From Mercurialis annua (taxonomy: Eukaryota > Streptophyta > Magnoliopsida > Malpighiales > Euphorbiaceae), in assembly GCF_937616625.2 (NCBI RefSeq), contig NC_065573.1, positions 620,001 through 684,000 of the forward strand: a stretch of 64,000 nucleotides of DNA, read 5' to 3'. The notes below the pieces were generated by a model. The model searched no databases. It saw nothing but the letters and a program-made list of their open reading frames with translations, and was not told where the DNA came from. The translations under genes and the position numbers were made by a program. This document shows, piece by piece, positions 37,908-49,368 of this stretch (positions within the stretch are counted from its first letter, which is position 1; the number at the start of each line of letters is the position of its first letter).

Positions 37908-40881
37908 TGTCACGACCCATTTTCATGAATCGTGACCGGCGCTAGGGTAAGGGTATGGTTGTACCAAAACCCGTAGCTAGCCTTGCGGATAACCAACTTA
38001 TATCATTTAAAACAATGTACCTGCAGCAAAACTACATGCTCGGGGGCAACGGAGACTTCAGCCTAGTCTAGCAGTACAATAAGCAACATATATTCAAAGT
38101 ATACTTATCTGAAATTATAACTCCAACAGTATGGCAATATAATATAAATACCATAAATACTGTAATCATGCCAAAAGCGATAAAGTAATCACCAACAATC
38201 AACAGTCTAAAAATATAATAAAAGACTAATCATAAATAATCTAATACTACTACTACTGCGGTCTAAGAGTTTAAAACAATTCGACTCTTTTATTCTTAAA
38301 ATAAAATAAGGAACCTCCGAGAATGAAGAAACGGAGATCGACCAACGCTCAAATCATAAACCTGGAAAATTTGGGAAAAACAACGGGATCAGATTTACTG
38401 AGTAGAGTTTATATAACCATTTACATTTATTAAGTTAAAAACCTTTAAAACGTTTAATAAAACATTTTCATTATGGATTATCAATGAAACCCTAAACCAC
38501 AATTCTAAATCCATTGTTGTGTCGGTGAGACGTATCTCAATAACCGATCCCCGACTATCACTTAATAAATAGTGAGCCCAGGAGACGTATCTTCCACCGG
38601 TGCCCTCACTAAGGTGAGACGTATCTCAAACCTACCTCAATACCATAATCATTACCGGTGCGCACGCAGTCCCGATGATGCCCATCGAGTAGCACGTTCC
38701 AAATCAAATCCACAATGCCGAAAACAGTTCGAAAGCTGTTTATACATATACATATATACAAAATATAATAGTTGCTTAATAAAGAGGTAAATAGAGATAT
38801 AAACTCACTGCTTGCTATTCCACGTGAAACTTGACAAGCAATCTAACTCTGGTTCGCCTCTGAAGTACGAACAGTCGACAGGTCTAAATAAAATATTAAA
38901 ATTATAATTAAAATCAGACCCTAACTCTAAAGAGTACTAGACACCACATAGGACTAGCACAACGCAAAACCAAGTCACATTTAATAAACACTTATATTAA
39001 ATGCATTCCTAATATAACCCAAGTTATAAGGTACAAATCATATAAACATATTTAAAATGGTACATAGAATAATTAAATAAATCCGAGTTAAAATCCATAT
39101 CAGTGAGTCAGCCGAGTTATTAAAAACTACCAAACTTCTTCCCACTTGTTGGACGACCACAGTCTAACCCAAACCAAAACTTTATTAAATTATAAACCCG
39201 AGTTTATAATTTAGATACTTGATAAAATAATTATCTATATTAAAATAAAATTTAATATCTTATAATTCAAGTAACCCAAGTTACAACCAAAACTTAATCA
39301 AATAAGTCTTATAAAGTTTAGGGATTAAATTGTACTTTAGCCATTTAGGAACTAAACTTTACTTTAGCCAACTAGGGACTAAATGGTACTTTAGTCAATT
39401 GGATATTTAAAATTAAATTAATTTCCCATTCTTAATTTACGAAATAATAAATCAATTAGAAGTCCAAAAGTTATAACTTAACTAAAATAAGTTTTTTTAG
39501 AAACTTTTAGGGGCTAAATTGTAAATTAGCCAAATGACACGCCAAATTGATATTACAATTAAACATAATTACCCTAGTAATTATATTAACTTAAATTATA
39601 AAATAAATATCGTTTACAATTATATTAATTATAATCAAAATAAAGTCCAAGTTATTAATCAAAAGAAGAATTCAAATCAACAAGGAGTATAAATCAATTT
39701 AAGGTACTAAAAGGGATTTAAACCCAAAGAATTAACAAGCCATGTCCAATGAATTTGAAATAGAGTGTTTCCGCCTAAAACAATCATCTTTCTCAAGGTT
39801 GAAGATTGCAGTAACTTGTTCCAAAGACAATATAAAGTTTTGTTTAGAAATCAACATAGTAATCACATCAAACCAAACTACCCAAGATCACAAGCATAGA
39901 ACAATACATTAATCATGAATAACAAACACAGCTTGAAAGATGAACACCCTACGGCAACATCAAGAATTCAAAATACGGTCGAGTCCGACGACGGCAACAA
40001 CACAACTCAAACGATTCAATCTCAATTCTATTCAATATATGTTAATAAGAAACGTATTAAAGGCAGTAATAAATCAGAAAAACGAATTGGCAGCAATATT
40101 GCAATAAACGGCGAATCGAAGCGGCGTAAAAACGAAGAGATTGAACGTACCGTTATCGATTTTAATACGTAAGAATCAAAGATATCGTTGAGTCGATGTG
40201 AATCGTCGAAGAACAATCGAATTTAAAGCTAAAACAATGAAATAGAAATCAAAAACCGTATTTGACGACATTGAAACGAAGAACAAGTTAAACGATTACT
40301 TACCGAAACTTGGATCGAATGGATCTTGGATAGAGTTTAATGAAGTTTCAGATTTGATTAAGGGAGTGTGACTGATAGATTATGATTTAAAACGAGAGAA
40401 TTTCTTTTAGGTTAAAAAAGAGAGGAAGAAACGTGATGAACAGAATGTGTAGGAGGAAGATATGATGACTCTCACTATTGCCAAATTGATAATCAAAAGC
40501 ATGGCTCTTAATATAGTAAGTGCATGGGCTTTTCTTTTTATGCCAAAAGAGATGGGGTGGGCTTACATGGGGAAAGAAGAGTGGGTTAAGTCCATGCATG
40601 GTTTAGTCATGTTATAAAGAGAAGATTGACCAACGTGCATGGTATTTACATGATTTGCATTTCATAAGTTTTTTTTTTTATTTTCTTTTTCTTTTAAAAG
40701 TTAATAATACACATTAAACACGAATCGGACCACGATCGAATTAACGAGCGACTAAAATAAAATTAAATAAAAATATATAATAATATTAATAATAATAATA
40801 ATAATAAAGTACTTAAAACTTGACGGAATGCAAAAATTTATAATTAAAGTAAAAAAAAAATTAAAAATACGGGATATTACA
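37908..40881 (-). repeat. 3' LTR of chromovirus, about 2.97 kb
   Basis: On the minus strand it starts TGTAATATCCCG at 40881, right after the polypurine tract, and ends GGGTCGTGACA at 37908. The last 506 bp match the 5' LTR remnant. The interior is AT-rich, with a trinucleotide (AAT)n at about 40785-40805. TATA-like TATATTAA (minus, 40508-40515) is a weak promoter candidate. Short ORFs (38572-38790, 39915-40172, 40387-40599) show no family features. Confidence 0.85.
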
Positions 40882-40891
40882 TTCTCCCCAA
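40882..40891 (-). other. Polypurine tract of chromovirus
   Basis: Minus-strand TTGGGGAGAA directly before the 3' LTR start TGTAATATCCCG; the expected plus-strand primer for second-strand cDNA synthesis. Confidence 0.8.
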
Positions 40892-40996
40892 CTTATTAAA
40901 AATTCGCCCTCGAATTTAAACATAAACAAATAAACATAACACCACACCAAGTACAGAAACAATCAACTAAATCACATAAGCAACGATACACGTACC

Positions 40997-43900
40997 TCAA
41001 GGAAAGAGGAAAGGATAACGTTTCCGCATATCGGACTCCGTCTCCCAAGTGCACTCCTCAACAGAATGATTCCGCCACAGAACTTTGACCATCAGAATCT
41101 CCTTGTTCCGTAACCTACGCACTTGCGTATCTACAATCTCAACTGGCTGTTCCTCATAGGACAGCTCCTGGTCAATCTCAACGCTCTGAGGCACAATCAC
41201 ATGTGAAGGATCTGAGATGCACTTCCTCAGCATAGAAACATGAAAAACAGGATGTACTAACGACATGTCTGGCGGCAAAACCAGACGATAAGCCACAGCT
41301 CCAATCCTCTCTGAAATCTCATAGGGACCAATGTACCTCGGTGCCAACTTTCCCTTGACACCAAAACGAACCACGCCTTTCATAGGCGAAACCCGAAGAA
41401 ACACAAAGTCTCCCACCTGAAACTCGATGTCTTTCCTCTTCGGATCTGCATAACTCTTATGCCGACTAAAAGCTGTCTCCAACCTCCGTTTTATCAACGG
41501 TACCTTCTCTGAGGTAATCTGAATAATCTCAGCACCAGACAACTTCCGCTCGCCGACCTCTTCCCAGCAGATAGGAGATCGACACTTGCGTCCGTACAGA
41601 GCCTCATAAGGTGCCATCTCAATGCTCGCATGGTAACTGTTGTTGTAGGAAAACTCAATCAACGGCAAATGACTATCCCAGCTACCCTGAAAATCAAGAA
41701 TGCACATCCTGAGCATATCCTCCAATGTCTGAATAGTCCTCTCAGACTGACCGTCAGTCTGAGGATGAAAAGCTGTACTGAAGTCCAATCGAGAACCCAA
41801 GGACTCCTGTAGCGCTTTCCAGAACCTCGAAGTGAAGACAGAACCTCTGTCAGAAACAATCGAAACCGGTACACCATGCAAACTGACAATCCTGTCGATG
41901 TACAACTGAGCCAACTTCGAAGCAGGATACGAAACCTTGATCGGAAGGAAATGAGCTGACTTGGTCATACGGTCAACTATCACCCAGATGGAATCGTACC
42001 CTTGTCGAGTACGTGGTAAACCAACAACAAAGTCCATGGCAATCTGCTCCCACTTCCACTCTGGAATAGGTAGTGGCTGCAGATAACCAAAAGGTCTCTG
42101 ATGTTCCAGCTTCACCTACTGGCAAGTCAGACACTTGGAAACGTACTCTGCAACATCTTTCTTCATTCCGCTCCACCAATACGTACCCTTGAGGTCATGG
42201 TACATCTTGGTAGATCCCGGATGAACACTATAAGCTGACCTATGCGCTTCCTCCAGAATCTGGTCTCTCAAACCATCCAAATCCGGAACGCACAGTCTGG
42301 AACCAAACCTGAGAACTCCGTCAACAAAAACAAACTCGGAATTCCCATCCAGATGGATCTCATCCATAATCCGTTTCAATTGTGGATCATCAGCTTGTAA
42401 AGCTTTAATCCTATCAATCAAAACCGGCTGCACTTGCAGTTGTGCCAACAAACTCCCGTTCTGAGAAACCTGAAAACCGTAGCCCGAAGCTATCAAACCA
42501 TGCCACTCCCTAACCATGGGTCTACGTCCAACCTCATAAATATGGGCCAAACTGCCCGAAGACTTGCGACTCAACGCATCGGCTACCACATTAGCCTTAC
42601 CAGGATGGTACTGAATAGTACAGTCGTAGTCTTTCAGCAATTCTAGCCACCTCCTCTGTCTCAGATTCAGCTCTCGCTGATCAAAGATGTACTTCAGACT
42701 CTTGTGATCAGTGAAGATCTCGCAAGTCGCACCGTACAAGTAGTGCCTCCAGATCTTCAGAGCAAAAACTACATCAGCTAACTCCAAGTCATGTGTAGGG
42801 TAATTCACCTCATGCTTCTTCAGCTGACGAGAAGCATAGGCGATCACCTGTCCATGTTGCATCAACACGCAACCTAAGCCAATCCGAGAAGCATCGCAGT
42901 ACACAGTAAAACCCTCTATGCCAGAAGGCAACGCCAAAACAGGAGCTGTAGTCAGAATCTCCTTCAGCTTCTCGAAACTTGCCTCACACTTGTCGGTCCA
43001 CTCAAACTTAACACCCTTCTGTGTCAGCTTAGTCAAAGGTGCAGATATTCGAGAGAAATCCTGCACGAACCGACGGTAGTAGCCAGCTAACCCAAGAAAA
43101 CTCCTAATCTCGGTAACTGACCTCGGCCTCTGCCAATCCATAACCGCCTCAATCTTTTTTTGATCAACCTTGATCCCATCCTTCGACACCACGTGTCCTA
43201 AGAAGGTAACCTGTTCCAGCCAAAACTCGCACTTTGAGAACTTAGCATACAACTGATGCTCTCGCAAAGTCTGTAGTATAGTCCTCAAGTGATAAGCATG
43301 CTCCTCCTCACTCCGAGAATAAATCAGGATGTCATCAATGAAGACGATAACAAACTGATCCAAAAACGGCTTGAAAACCCGATTCATCATGTCCATAAAC
43401 GCTGCTGGTGCGTTAGTCAACCCAAACGACATGACCAGAAACTCGAAATGCCCATAACGCGTTATGAAAGCAGTCTTAGGCACATCGACATCCCGAATCC
43501 GAAGTTGATGATACCCGGATCTCAAGTCAATCTTGGAAAAACACTTCGCACCCTGCAACTGATCAAACAAGTCGTCGATGCGAGGAAGAGGATATCTGTT
43601 CTTGATGGTAGCCTTATTCAACTGCCTGTAGTCGATACAAAGCCGAAGGGAACCATCCTTCTTCTTAACAAACAGAACTGGAGCACCCCACGGAGAAGTA
43701 CTCGGTCTGATGAAGCCATTGTCCAGAAGTTCTTGTAACTGCTCCTTTAACTCCTTCAGCTCAGCAGGAGCCATCGGATACGGCGGTATCGAAATAGGAC
43801 CAGTTCCAGGAACAACGTCAATGCAGAACTCGATATCCCGATCAGGAGGTAATCCAGGCAACTCCTCTGGAAAAACATCAGTGAACTCATTCACTATAGG

Positions 43901-44761
43901 GACAGTGTTCATACTGCCCACCTCAGCATGCATGTCTCGAACCACAGCTAAGAAAGCTTGACAACCCTTACTCATCATCCGCTTTGCCTTGATCGCAGAA
44001 ATCAGATTCTTCGGTGTCTCCGCCTTTTCCCCTTGAAAAGAAAAGGGTAGATCACCTGGAATCCGAAACTCAACCGACTTCCCTCGACAGTCGATCGAAG
44101 CATAATGGCGTGCCAGCCAATCCATCCCCAAAATCACGTCAAATGAAAGAACATCCAAAACAACTAAGTCAACACGCAAGTCTCTTCCATGGATAACCAC
44201 GGAACACGATGGATACACAACATCCACCACCACACAGTCAGTCAAGGGAGTAGAAACAGATAAAGGTTCACTCAGACTTGTTGGTGTTACACCCGACTTA
44301 GCAGCAAAACACGTAGACACAAAAGAATGGGTTGCACCCGCATCAAATAAAACAAGTGCATCTACGAAAGAGATCTGAAGAGTACCTTGCACCACTGCGT
44401 TAGATGCATGAGCATCCTGAGGAGTCAAGGCGAAAACTCTGGCCTGACCCTGACTCTGCTGCTGAGAGCTCTGCCCGGTACCATAGCTGCTAGAACCTCT
44501 ACCGCCGTTGCCACGGCCTCCAAAACCACGCCCTCCAGAACCTCGGCCCCGCTGGCCACCAAAAGAAGCAGCAGGTTGAGAAAACCCTGCTGGTGTAGAG
44601 AACGCTGGTCTCTGACTCTGATAGGATGGCTGAGCAACGCTAGCTGCAGACATCTGCTGCCCAGATGCCTGACACTCTCTTGCGAAGTGACCCGGCTGGC
44701 CACAAGTAAAACAACCCCCTGGTGCTAAACGACACTCGCCTGGATGTCGACGTCTGCAGTT
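40997..44761 (-). pseudogene. Chromovirus pol (PR-RT-RNaseH-IN-chromodomain), one in-frame stop
   Basis: One frame reads from the zinc knuckle to the end, interrupted only by TAG at 42116-42118. From 44761: a CCHC knuckle ([14 protein letters not shown]); protease with DAGATHSF (Asp codon 44342-44344); RT with FIDD at 43331-43342; RNase H with YCDAS and [14 protein letters not shown]; integrase zinc domain ending KCLTCQ just before the stop; integrase core with [13 protein letters not shown] and DGQSERT; and a C-terminal chromodomain that includes CTWE. The stop replaces the residue after KCLTCQ, where a glutamine codon is usual, so C-to-T change of CAG is likely. Terminal TGA is at 40997-40999. 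Pol looks otherwise intact, consistent with a young copy. The host role would be cDNA synthesis and chromodomain-guided integration into heterochromatin. Confidence 0.93.
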
Positions 44762-45851
44762 CTAGCAGAAAGGAAAACTAGCACCTCCGCTGTTACCGCG
44801 CCCAAAACTGCGGCTGCTACCGCTGTTGCCTGAACTGTAGGTGTACGGCTGATAACTCTTCTTGACACCCCTCTTCTTGTTCTTGTACTGAGAAGGTGCC
44901 GATTGGTAGCTACCACCACCACTCTGCTGTCCAGGGCCAGAAGACTTCTTGGTCTGAGAAGGACCAGAAATATCCCCAAACTGCAGTAACGAGCTCTCCA
45001 TACCCCGAGCATTGTCTACTACGTCTGTAAAATCTCTACGTGTCTCGGTCATCAAACTCACAAAATCGCGCGAACCGACCCAACCTCACGAACTCTGTCG
45101 TATACTCGGATACTGACCTATCATCCCTAGTCAGCGTAAGCAACCTGTCTCTGTGACCCTCTGTCACTGAAAACGGCAAGAAGAAAGCTCTGAATCTCGC
45201 CACAAACTGAGCCCAAGAGATGGTAGCCATGTCAGCATGAACAGAGCTACGAAACCAGTCCCCAGCTGAACCCTTCATTGACATCTCGACTAGAACGACG
45301 GTCTGACGCTCAGTAGCCTGTAGTCGCCGAGCATTCTGCTCAACCTCCTCGAGAAAGTCCAGTGCGTCTCTAGAACCGTGAAACTATGTTGGCTTCAACC
45401 TCATGAAAGCCAAAACCAAATCTCTGTCAGTGGTTCCGACACCACCAACTGCTGCACCACCAGCCTGTGGTTGCTGCTGCTGAACAATCTGACCCAACAC
45501 TGCATACTGATCCTGCATGGCGACTTGTCCCGCCTGCAGCTGAACTTGGTTGAGTTGTAAAGCAGCAACTCCAGCCAAAAATGTGTTGAAGTCAAAGTCA
45601 TCCAACTCAGGTTGTGCCGCACCTGGTGCTTGAGCACCCCCTGCAGCACCGCGTCCTACGCCTCTGCCTCTACCTCTGCCAGCTTGGCCTCGGCCACCAC
45701 GACCTCGACCAGCTCGACCCCGACCAGCTGGGCCTCTGCCTGCTAGTCCTCTACCAGCATGAACCTCTGGTTCATTCTGATCCACCTCCATAGAGATCGC
45801 GTCATCAGCCTCAGCATTTTGCTGAGCCGCAGCACGAGTACGAGTATTCAT
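44762..45851 (-). pseudogene. Chromovirus gag, broken
   Basis: Best start is ATG at 45849-45851, opening MNTRTRAAAQQ and followed by a Gly/Arg-rich tract (GRGRGRGVGRG). The frame meets TAG at 45384-45386, resumes with FHGSRDALDFLEEVEQ and the gag core (KGSAGDWFRSS, VARFRAFFLPFS), and is lost near 45036-45080. There it jumps by a frameshift, probably with an internal deletion, into RRDFTDVVDNARG. A second stop, TAG at 44762-44764, precedes the zinc knuckle, after which the frame continues into pol. So gag has two nonsense codons and one deletion or frameshift, and it could not make capsid. The longer ORF start at 46010 is less likely: it lies in the leader and has no gag character. Confidence 0.85.
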
Positions 45852-46189
45852 TCCTAAGAATGAAACAAGAACAATTTTAAATAACTCAGCAAATTTCATA
45901 CTCAAGCATGAAATAGAACAAGCACCAATTAAGATTTCCCGAGAAATCAACAACGATAAAAAAAATTTATTCACCCAAGTGAAAACAACCACATAATAAG
46001 CAATAAGCAATTAAATCCACACGACTGACTCACGACATTCCTATAGGAGTAGGCAGAAAGTTTTGAAAAAAAAGATGACGTTTCAAAGAAAAGACTCGAA
46101 TCCTAATTCCGCAGTAGTTCCTAGGACAATTTAGTCACTTAATATGCCAAACAATTAAACACTTAACAATTTAAAGGCCTTGGTTTGAA
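45852..46189 (-). other. Chromovirus leader, non-coding
   Basis: AT-rich leader between primer site and gag ATG; no motif recognised. Confidence 0.6.
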
Positions 46190-46207
46190 ACCAAAGCTCT
46201 GATACCA
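46190..46207 (-). other. Primer binding site, chromovirus
   Basis: Minus-strand TGGTATCAGAGCTTTGGT, four bases after the LTR end GTGACA. The first 12 bases match the usual plant initiator tRNA(Met) primer site. Confidence 0.85.
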
Positions 46208-46211
46208 AGTT

Positions 46212-46717
46212 TGTCACGACCCATTTTCATGAATCGTGACCGGCGCTAGGGTATGGGTATGGTTGTACCAAAACCCGTAGCTAGCCTTGCGGATAACCAA
46301 CTTATATCATTTAAAACAATGTACCTGCAGCAAAACCACATGCTCGGGGGCAACCGAGACTTCAGCCTAGTCTAGCAGTACAATAAGCAACATATATTCA
46401 AAGTATACTTATCTGAAATTATAACTCCAACAGTATGGCAATATAATATAAATACCATAAATACTGTAATCATGCCAAAAGCGATAAAGTAATCACCAAC
46501 AATCAACAGTCTAAAAATATAATAAAAGACTAATCATAAATAATCTAATACTACTACTACTGCGGTCTAAGAGTTTAAAACAATTCGACTCTTTTATTCT
46601 TAAAATAAAATAAGGAACCTCCGAGAATGAAGAAACGGAGATCGACCAACGCTCAAATCATAAACCTGGAAAATTTGGGAAAAACAACGGGGTCAGATTT
46701 ACTGAGTAGAGTTTATA
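46212..46717 (-). repeat. Truncated 5' LTR of chromovirus (506 bp kept)
   Basis: Matches 37908-38413 with 4 substitutions and no indel, then stops abruptly at 46717 where copia RT sequence resumes. Compared with the 2.97-kb 3' LTR, the U3/promoter-proximal 2.47 kb is missing, along with the right target duplication and a few copia bases (the V-D codons). The deletion followed insertion, because flank bases are lost too. This copy cannot start transcription normally. Confidence 0.85.
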
Positions 46718-47701
46718 ACATATTACTAATACATAATAATATCGGAATGTTATCTAATACGTACTCCATCAAAGTCCTCGGAGAAGTAGCTTATATTCTC
46801 AGTGTTAGAATCTATGGAGATAGATCTAAGAGAATAAGCGGTTTCTCCTACATGCTCTTCTTAGAAAAGATATTGAAGTAGTTCAATATGGAAGTTCTAA
46901 GAGGATTTATACTAGTTAGCCATGAAATTCTTCTTTGAATAGGAATCTCTTCTAAGACTTCTGAAGAAAGAAAGAATCTAGCAAAGATACCATAGGCTTC
47001 AATAATTGGTAGTCTGACGTATGTGTTGTCACTTACAAATCTAGATATTTGTCTATGCGGTTAGTGGGACTAATCAGTTTTAATCAAATCCATGTTGAGA
47101 ACATTGGATTGTCGTTAAGGATATCTTTAAGTACTTATAAAGAACTAAAGATATGGTCTTAACTAATGGAGAACAAAGTTTTTTAAGTAGACCGTTTTAC
47201 AGATTCTGATTAATAAATCAGATATGAATGATAGAGAGTCTATCTCCAGATTCATATTTATCTGTAATGAAGGAGTAGTAAGCTAGAAGTGTTCTAAGGG
47301 AGAATCAACTCCAGGTTCCATTATATAAGTCGGGTATATTATGGCATGAGATGTTGTAATAGAAGGAGTTTGGATAAAATAGTTCTTAATAGAACTAAGT
47401 ACGGTTTTCTTCCATTAAGTCGACAGTTCCTCTTTTCTACAACCACAATGGTGCTACTGACCTAGCAAAGGAAACTGGGTCTCACAACTTATCCAAACTT
47501 AAGGAAAGGCATTATCATATTATCTAAAGAAATTGTTGGAAAGAGAAAATTGTTTCTCTAAAAGATAGCATCAGCCGATAAAACGGCTAACCCACTAACA
47601 AAGCCCATGACTTAGAGTAATTAAGGTTTACATGAAATAGAGTCATTAAGATTTACATCTTGTAAAGATGGGGCTTAGATATAATTGCCAATGGCACTAG
47701 T
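46718..47701 (+). pseudogene. Copia pol, 3' part (RT end and RNase H), decayed
   Basis: Resumes the copia RT immediately after the VDD position with ILLIHNNIGML and GEVAYILSVRIYGDRSKRI (about 46720-46840; open at 46627-46881, although its first 91 bases are LTR). RNase H remnants run to about 47640. The end is recognisable by KIASADKTANPLTKPMT-like coding at about 47560-47612, the usual C-terminus of copia RNase H. Several stops and frame changes lie between. It is the same gene as 35300-37907. Confidence 0.85.
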
Positions 47702-47714
47702 GTAAGTGGGAGAT
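47702..47714 (+). other. Polypurine tract, copia
   Basis: GTAAGTGGGAGAT directly precedes the 3' LTR start TGTTTGTAGTATG. Confidence 0.75.
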
Positions 47715-48529
47715 TGTTTGTAGTATGTGCCCTAGGGCCATTTGATCATGTATATTTGTAGAACTAATCCCAATGGCAAAGATATATATGTTCTAATTGA
47801 ACTAAGTGTCTCATCAACTAAGTGTTCATTAATTACGTATTGTCCTTATCACATTGTGATAGAATCTATTCTTAAGGTGTTAAGAATATGAGTTACAGAT
47901 TCTATTATACAAGTGATCTAAATAACAGTTCATGATCGATGGGGTCCTACGAATAAGGGCATCGTATTATCCTGGAAAGATTGTCACCTTTGTTTATTCT
48001 CCTAATTACTAAGGAGTTACTAATTATAGGAAGTAGTGAGTCTCATACTACTTGATGGGGATCAGGATAAACATGTGGACACTCAAGATGAGGTCATATG
48101 ATCAAGACAAACAGTGTTTGACTTAACCGTGACACTAGTCGAGATCAGAATCTTAGATGAAGGGAATTTTGAGTGTACGGTAATTATCAACATTGGTTCA
48201 TAAAGAATGCATCGAAACATTCATATCTATTTGGGGGTCGTGATATGTTGCTAGACGTCACTCACGATCTACGAGAATTAATAGTTAATGGGATTTAATT
48301 ATTTAATATAAGAAAGGTGTTTCTTATGACTCTTGTTGCCATGTAGATGTGAACCTAGTTAGTCACACACAATAGGGTTTGCAACCGATTGAGTTTACGA
48401 GAGATCGATTTCATATAGATACTAGTATATCTCGAAAATTAATCTAAGATGAAAAACAAGTATAAATTAGGGACTAATTTGTAAGAGTTATAAATTTGTA
48501 GGCACCTAATTGTATTTTATCCAAGTTAA

Positions 48530-48724
48530 TGTGATGATGTCATGTGATGATGTCACGATAATGTCATGTGATGATGTCACGATAATGTCATGTGATGATG
48601 TCACGATGATGTCATGTGATGATGTCACGATGATGTCATGTGATGATGTCACAATGATGTCATGTGATGATGTCACGATGATGTCATGTGATGATGTCAC
48701 GATGATGTCATACGATGATGTCAT
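48530..48724. repeat. 24-bp minisatellite in 3' LTR U3
   Basis: About 8 units of the same 24-bp repeat as at 33161-33320, with unit variants CGATAATG, CGATGATG and CAATGATG. Because 24 is divisible by 3 it yields an 8-residue periodic ORF on both strands (48506-48749), which is not a gene. Confidence 0.92.
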
Positions 48725-48736
48725 GTATGTCTCTGT

Positions 48737-48918
48737 GTGTGACACCTAACATCCGACGTGTCAGAAGGTGGCAACACCTATGCTTGATGTGTGACACCTA
48801 GCATCTGATGTGTCAGATGGTGGCAACACCTATGCTTGGTGTGTGACACCTAGCATGTGAGGTGTTGAATGGTGGCGACACCTTTGCTTTGTGTGTGACA
48901 CATAACATGTGATGTGTT
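48737..48918. repeat. 52-bp tandem repeats in 3' LTR U3
   Basis: About 3.5 copies of the 52-bp unit, starting GTGTGACACCTAACAT, matching 33334-33515 in the 5' LTR with the same copy number. Confidence 0.85.
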
Positions 48919-48942
48919 GCATTCTTAAGCAAAGCTCTACCC

Positions 48943-48950
48943 TATAAATA
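48943..48950 (+). promoter_or_regulatory. TATA box, copia 3' LTR
   Basis: TATAAATA in CCCTATAAATAGAGG. Being in the 3' LTR it could drive transcription into the satellite to its right. Confidence 0.65.
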
Positions 48951-49368
48951 GAGGTTGCCTTTGCTCATTCTATACACACCACACTTAAGAGAGCATATTT
49001 GAAGGAGTTCAAGTAGTCATCAATCACAGAAAAGCTTGGAGAAAGTTTTTCATACATCCCAACAAAGACGTAATCGAGGCGAGAGTTTGAGTTTAGGGTT
49101 ACTCGGCAAGAGGAACTCTTGCAGATTACTTCAAGCCGAGGATTCAATCGGACGCATACTCGTGTGGACGAGCTTGAGGTCGCCATACTATCGGGACTAC
49201 AAGAATCGTTGGAGAATTGACATAGGTATTCTTCTTAGGGTTTTTAGATGCGTGCTTTAATTAATTGATGATACGACGATCCATTTGTTATTGATATGAT
49301 CAATTTCTGGATCCGAATTGTTGGAATTCCAATTTTGAATTGAAATATGATCAATTTCTACACCAACA

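Larger units (their letters stand above)
37908..46717 (-). mobile_element. Tekay-type Ty3/gypsy chromovirus, minus strand, 5'-truncated
   Basis: An 8810-bp element in reverse orientation: 5' LTR remnant (46212-46717), primer site, gag, pol with C-terminal chromodomain, polypurine tract, long 3' LTR (37908-40881). PR-RT-RNaseH-IN order makes it gypsy; the chromodomain, long LTRs and iMet primer site suggest the Tekay/Del clade. It interrupts the copia RT between the Tyr codon and the DDIL codons of YVDD. Left flank bases TGTAT (37903-37907) are the presumed TSD. The matching right copy and most of the 5' LTR are missing. LTR overlap shows 4 differences in 506 bp (0.8%), so insertion was recent. 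Confidence 0.93.
31964..49368 (+). mobile_element. Decayed full-length Ty1/copia element, family A, with nested insertions
   Basis: Two LTRs (31964-33979 and 47715-49368), TSD ATTTA at 31959-31963 and 49369-49373, a TGGTATCAGAGCC primer site, a polypurine tract, and pol remnants in copia order: zinc knuckle, protease remnant, GAG-pre-integrase, integrase, RT, RNase H. That integrase precedes RT makes it copia. The RT is split at 37907/46718 by a chromovirus, and a MITE sits at 35816-36198. Without those two insertions the element is about 8.2 kb. LTR divergence is 18 differences in the first 376 bp by hand (4.8%), the oldest of the three dated elements here. Confidence 0.93.
47715..49368 (+). 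repeat. 3' LTR of copia element, with 383-bp deletion
   Basis: Starts TGTTTGTAGTATGTGCCC and ends CACCAACA before the TSD ATTTA. Compared with the 5' LTR it lacks the segment equivalent to about 32334-32716. The deletion is bounded by the 6-bp direct repeat AAGATG, one copy of which remains (about 48083-48088). The last 30 bp differ from the 5' LTR (GATCAATTTC instead of the ACGATTCGG segment). The minisatellite is longer here. Confidence 0.92.

Noticed and set aside
39915..40172. 85-codon ORF in the chromovirus 3' LTR
   Set aside because: Lies wholly inside the LTR, low complexity, no family signal.
43289..43738. 149-codon plus-strand ORF in the chromovirus
   Set aside because: Shadow opposite the RT coding region, which has clear catalytic motifs on the minus strand.
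46627..46881. 84-codon ORF as an independent gene
   Set aside because: A chance fusion of LTR end and copia RT across the deletion junction at 46717.
48506..48749. Open frames on both strands in the copia 3' LTR
   Set aside because: They are readings of the 24-bp minisatellite (8-residue period).
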